The position numbers were made by a program, and so were the translations under genes. DNA of 36,429 bases from Oceanococcus sp051252075 (GTDB taxonomy: Bacteria; Pseudomonadota; Gammaproteobacteria; Nevskiales; Oceanococcaceae), in NCBI GenBank assembly GCA_051252075.1, contig JBPOFU010000024.1, positions 1-36,429 of the forward strand, read 5' to 3'. The notes below the pieces were generated by a model. The model was not told the DNA's origin and searched no databases. It saw nothing but the letters and a program-made list of their open reading frames with translations. Shown in pieces: positions 33,844 through 36,429 of this stretch; positions within the stretch are counted from its first letter, which is position 1; each line of letters begins with the position of its first letter.

Positions 33844-34468
33844 GAGGTTAATGATAATCGATCGTTGGATAGAAGACCGCCATGCGGCAATGGCGTGTAT
33901 GACCCTGGCGATCCTAATTGGTGCCCTAAGCCTTATGGGCAGTGAGCTTACTGAAGTTCTTCGATATGATCGAGCGGCGATAGAGCAAGGTGAGTATTGG
34001 CGCATTTTAAGTGGTCATTTTGTACATGCAGGTCTTGCGCATACTTTGTTGAATATGGCTGGCTTGGTCCTAATTGCCTTGCTTTTCCCCGAGCCGCTTT
34101 CCTTGCGAATATGGGCTTGGCGTGTGCTTTCGATCAGTTTCGGCATCTCCGCGCTTATGTACTGGCGCTTAACTGATTTGGGTTGGTACGTAGGCTTATC
34201 TGGCACCTTGCATGGCTTATTCGTATTGGGCTTTTGGTGGCTTTTTCGTGAAGGTGATGGTCTTGCCCCCATACTTTTGGCCGTGTTACTTGCGAAATTG
34301 GGGTGGGAACATGTTTATGGGCCCATCACGAGTAACGAAGAATTGGTAGGTGTGCCGGTATTGGTTGAGGCACACAGTTATGGCGCGCTTTGCGCGGTTT
34401 TATATCTGTCGTTCAGTATGGCTTGGACACGATGTCTAGAGATTCTGAAAGGAGAAAAGAAAATTTGA
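33842..34468 (+). CDS. rrtA: Rhombosortase (rhomboid-family GlyGly-CTERM protease)
   Basis: Intramembrane serine protease predicted to cleave proteins with a GlyGly-CTERM tail exported by type II secretion. Motifs: WRILSGHFVHAGLAHTLLNMAGL (51-75), the catalytic Ser120 in YVGLSGTLHGLF, and the catalytic His178 in VEAHSYGALC. About six membrane segments, 208 residues, normal for rhombosortase and shorter than GlpG, which has an extra cytoplasmic domain. ATG 33842 overlaps the opposite-strand gspG ATG; ATG 33851 is an alternative. The stop overlaps the fabD TTG start. Confidence 0.92.
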   Translation: MRLMIIDRWIEDRHAAMACMTLAILIGALSLMGSELTEVLRYDRAAIEQGEYWRILSGHFVHAGLAHTLLNMAGLVLIALLFPEPLSLRIWAWRVLSISFGISALMYWRLTDLGWYVGLSGTLHGLFVLGFWWLFREGDGLAPILLAVLLAKLGWEHVYGPITSNEELVGVPVLVEAHSYGALCAVLYLSFSMAWTRCLEILKGEKKI

Positions 34469-35406
34469 ATCAGTTTGCATTTGTATTTCCTGGCCAAGGA
34501 TCCCAGCGCCTTGGCATGATGGATGAATGGTCGGACAACAGGATTGTCCAAGCCACTCTGGAAGAAGCCAATGAGGCGCTGGGCATGGATATGCAAGCAC
34601 TCATAGCCAATGGGCCAAGCGAAGCTTTGGACAGCACCGTTAATACACAGCCCGCGATGTTGACTGCTGACATCGCGCTTTGGCGCGCTTGGTTAGACGC
34701 CGGTGGTGCGCTCCCCGCGGTCATTGCTGGACACAGTCTGGGTGAATATGCCGCTCTCGTCGCTGCTGATGTTTTGGGTTTTTCCGAGGCGCTGCGGTTT
34801 GTCCAGCGGCGCGGTTTGCTGATGCAGCAAGCGGTGCCAGACGGGCAGGGTGCCATGGCTGCTGTTATAGGTATGGCGGATGATGCGGTGGTGGCTCTGT
34901 GTGAGGAATTGGCGCAGACCGATATCCTAGATGCAGTCAATTTCAATGCGACCGGACAAGTTGTGATCGCAGGGCATGTAGCGGCGGTTGAACGGGTTGT
35001 TGCGCAAGGCAAAGCTGCCGGCGCGCGTATGGTGGTTCCCATTCCTGTTAGCGTACCGGCCCACAGTCGTCTTATGAATCATGTGGCGGATCAATTGTCT
35101 GCTGCATTGGCTTCCATAGATCTGCGTCCGCCTCGCATACCGCTGCTACACAATTTACATGCGGAAACCTGTCAGGATTCTGGTGATTTGTCTCAAGCCG
35201 TAGCGCAACAAGTGTGCAAGCCAGTTCAATGGGTCAAAACCTTGAATAATATGGCTTCCCGTTACAACATTACTGCCGGTTTTGAGTGTGGGCCCGGCCA
35301 GGTACTTTGCAGCTTGGCAAAGAGAACAATACGTTCAGTTCCGTTTAAGAGTTTGGCAACGCCAGAAGGCATGGAAATCGCGTTACAGGAGAGTGCGAAG
35401 GCATGA
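34465..35406 (+). CDS. fabD: Malonyl-CoA:ACP transacylase
   Basis: Loads malonate onto ACP for fatty-acid synthesis. Motifs: FVFPGQGSQ at the start, GHSLGEYAAL with nucleophile S91, R116 (QRRG) for carboxylate binding, and H200 (VPAHSRLM). Length 313, close to E. coli 309. The start is TTG 34465, because GGAG (34451-34454) is 10 nt upstream and the family N-terminus begins here; an ATG at 34432 inside rrtA is less likely. TTGA overlaps the rrtA stop, so translation is coupled. Confidence 0.95.
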   Translation: MNQFAFVFPGQGSQRLGMMDEWSDNRIVQATLEEANEALGMDMQALIANGPSEALDSTVNTQPAMLTADIALWRAWLDAGGALPAVIAGHSLGEYAALVAADVLGFSEALRFVQRRGLLMQQAVPDGQGAMAAVIGMADDAVVALCEELAQTDILDAVNFNATGQVVIAGHVAAVERVVAQGKAAGARMVVPIPVSVPAHSRLMNHVADQLSAALASIDLRPPRIPLLHNLHAETCQDSGDLSQAVAQQVCKPVQWVKTLNNMASRYNITAGFECGPGQVLCSLAKRTIRSVPFKSLATPEGMEIALQESAKA

Positions 35407-36137
35407 ATGATTGGAATTCAAAAACAGCCTTAGTAACCGGTGCGAGCCGAGGCATCGGAGCAGCTATCGCGCTGGATCTGGCGCAACGTGGTGTTCGAGT
35501 GGTTGGCACGGCTACTAGTGAAGCTGGTGCGCAAGCTATTAGCGACACCTTGAAGGCTGTTCAGGCCGATAGCTGTGGGCAGGTTCTTAATGCAATGGAC
35601 GCAGCGGCTTGCGAGCACTTAGTAAAAAATATTGAAGCGCCTGATATTTTGGTTAATAACGCGGCTATAACGCGGGACGCCCTGTTGCTACGCATGAAAG
35701 ACGCCGACTTTGAAGATGTTATCGCTACCAATCTAACGGCGGTAGCTCGTATGAGTCGCTTGGTTCTAAAAAATATGTTGAAAAAGCGCTGGGGCCGAAT
35801 AGTCAGCATCAGCTCGGTGGTTGGTGTATCAGGTAATCCAGGGCAAACCAACTATGCCGCCGCAAAAGCCGGGGTCATTGGTTTCTCGAAAGCCTTAGCC
35901 CGTGAGGTTGCCTCTCGCAATATCACGGTTAACTTGGTTGCTCCCGGTTTTATTGATACTGATATGACGCGGATATTGTCGGATGACGCGAAATCTGGCC
36001 TGCTGCAACAAATACCAATGGGGCGCTTAGGTGAAGCCGAGGATATTGCAGCTGCTGTGCGTTGGCTCAGCAGTGAGGAAGCTCGGTATATCACCGGTCA
36101 GACCTTGCATATCAACGGTGGCATGTTGATGCCGTGA
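35403..36137 (+). CDS. fabG: 3-oxoacyl-ACP reductase FabG
   Basis: NADPH-dependent short-chain reductase of the fatty-acid elongation cycle. Cofactor motif TGASRGIG (12-19), NNAAITRD (85-92), and the catalytic triad S138, Y151, K155 (YAAAK), identical in numbering to E. coli FabG. 244 residues, exactly typical. It overlaps the fabD stop by 4 bp (ATGA), and acpP follows after 155 bp. Confidence 0.97.
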   Translation: MNDWNSKTALVTGASRGIGAAIALDLAQRGVRVVGTATSEAGAQAISDTLKAVQADSCGQVLNAMDAAACEHLVKNIEAPDILVNNAAITRDALLLRMKDADFEDVIATNLTAVARMSRLVLKNMLKKRWGRIVSISSVVGVSGNPGQTNYAAAKAGVIGFSKALAREVASRNITVNLVAPGFIDTDMTRILSDDAKSGLLQQIPMGRLGEAEDIAAAVRWLSSEEARYITGQTLHINGGMLMP

Positions 36138-36150
36138 TTCGGTTAGAATC
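36136..36150. other. Small hairpin after fabG
   Basis: GATTC-ggtta-GAATC, a 5-bp stem immediately around the fabG stop. There is no T-tract, so at most it is a weak attenuator before acpP. The rest of the 155-bp fabG/acpP gap holds no convincing promoter; TAGAAT (36237-36242) is a possible -10 without a matching -35. Confidence 0.25.
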
Positions 36151-36292
36151 GCACAAGAAGAGAAAAAACTACGTTCCCAATAACTGCCGGAAAAATAAGT
36201 TGTAGAGACGGGCTGGCAGGGCCGGGGGCAATTCACTAGAATGTCGCGCGCAGTTATGATTGCGTAACTATTAACGAGGGAGCACACCCAAC

Positions 36293-36429
36293 ATGAGCAC
36301 AATTGACGAGCGAGTCAAAAAAATCATCGCTGAACAACTCAGCGTAGAATTGGACAAAATCACCAAAGAAGCACGTTTCGTGGACGACCTTGGTGCCGAT
36401 TCGCTCGATACCGTCGAGCTGGTGATGGC
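36293..36429 (+). CDS. acpP: Acyl carrier protein (3' partial)
   Basis: Forty-five codons are visible before the window ends: MSTIDERVKKIIAEQLSV and then the phosphopantetheine site DLGADSLDTVELVM, with the modified Ser in DSLD. The full protein is about 78 residues. A purine-rich GAGGGAG lies upstream (about 36276-36282) as a likely Shine-Dalgarno. It carries the growing fatty acyl chain on the FabD/FabG enzymes. fabF is expected next, outside the window. Confidence 0.97.
   Translation, partial: MSTIDERVKKIIAEQLSVELDKITKEARFVDDLGADSLDTVELVM

Noticed and set aside
34470..35042. 190-codon open frame on - strand inside fabD
   Set aside because: Shadow of fabD, which has all catalytic residues; the antisense translation is Ala/Ser/Thr-rich with no domain.

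Overview
This window is a compact, chromosomal, roughly 50% GC stretch that reads as the core genome of a gammaproteobacterium. The evidence is the gene content: PBP1b, YoaA helicase next to TsaB, RsmJ, SthA, AcnA and AcnB, MnmA, a GspG-N type II secretion block, a rhombosortase, and FabD-FabG-AcpP. An AlkB alkane hydroxylase suggests an aerobic, probably hydrocarbon- or wax-using environmental lineage. I cannot name the genus from sequence alone. No rRNA, tRNA, CRISPR array, insertion sequence or prophage was seen.

Layout. 1-2.5 kb: the end of the phosphate operon (pstA partial, pstB, phoU). 2.5-8 kb: mrcB, a small TPR lipoprotein, a YoaA-type helicase and tsaB, closely packed on +. 8-9.8 kb: a GDSL lipoprotein esterase (-) and a gamma-carbonic-anhydrase-like protein (+) whose start codons overlap on opposite strands, then rsmJ (-). 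9.9-11.8 kb: transaldolase, NudL-type Nudix and a single-domain MazG, translationally overlapping. 11.9-14.9 kb (-): sthA, a small outer-membrane-like protein with a Cys-bounded Gly/Asp loop, and an orphan ParA. 15-17.9 kb: a DUF2288 protein, a rubredoxin-fused AlkB (-) and a divergent AraC-type regulator with a tandem palindromic operator between them. 17.9-23.6 kb: acnA (-) and a long-form acnB (+) head to head, each closed by an intrinsic terminator. 23.7-24.8 kb: mnmA (-). 24.9-28.4 kb: a two-gene surface locus, a LysM/TPR/beta-barrel protein followed by a FecR-domain protein with a TbpB-like tail. 28.4-33.8 kb (-): gspG-H-I-J-K-L-M-N. 33.8-36.4 kb (+): rhombosortase, fabD, fabG, acpP (partial).

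How the parts fit. AlkB with its own electron carrier would start alkane oxidation; the resulting fatty acids would feed acetyl-CoA into the TCA cycle, where both aconitases and SthA act. The gsp block and the rhombosortase belong to one envelope export pathway (GlyGly-CTERM proteins), although gspC, gspD, gspE and gspF are not here. The least familiar unit is the barrel plus FecR-TbpB-like pair, which resembles a Slam-type outer-membrane translocon beside a candidate substrate. The alkB/araC intergenic region holds the clearest undescribed-looking regulatory signal: two TGTCA-N5-TGACA palindromes exactly 21 bp apart.
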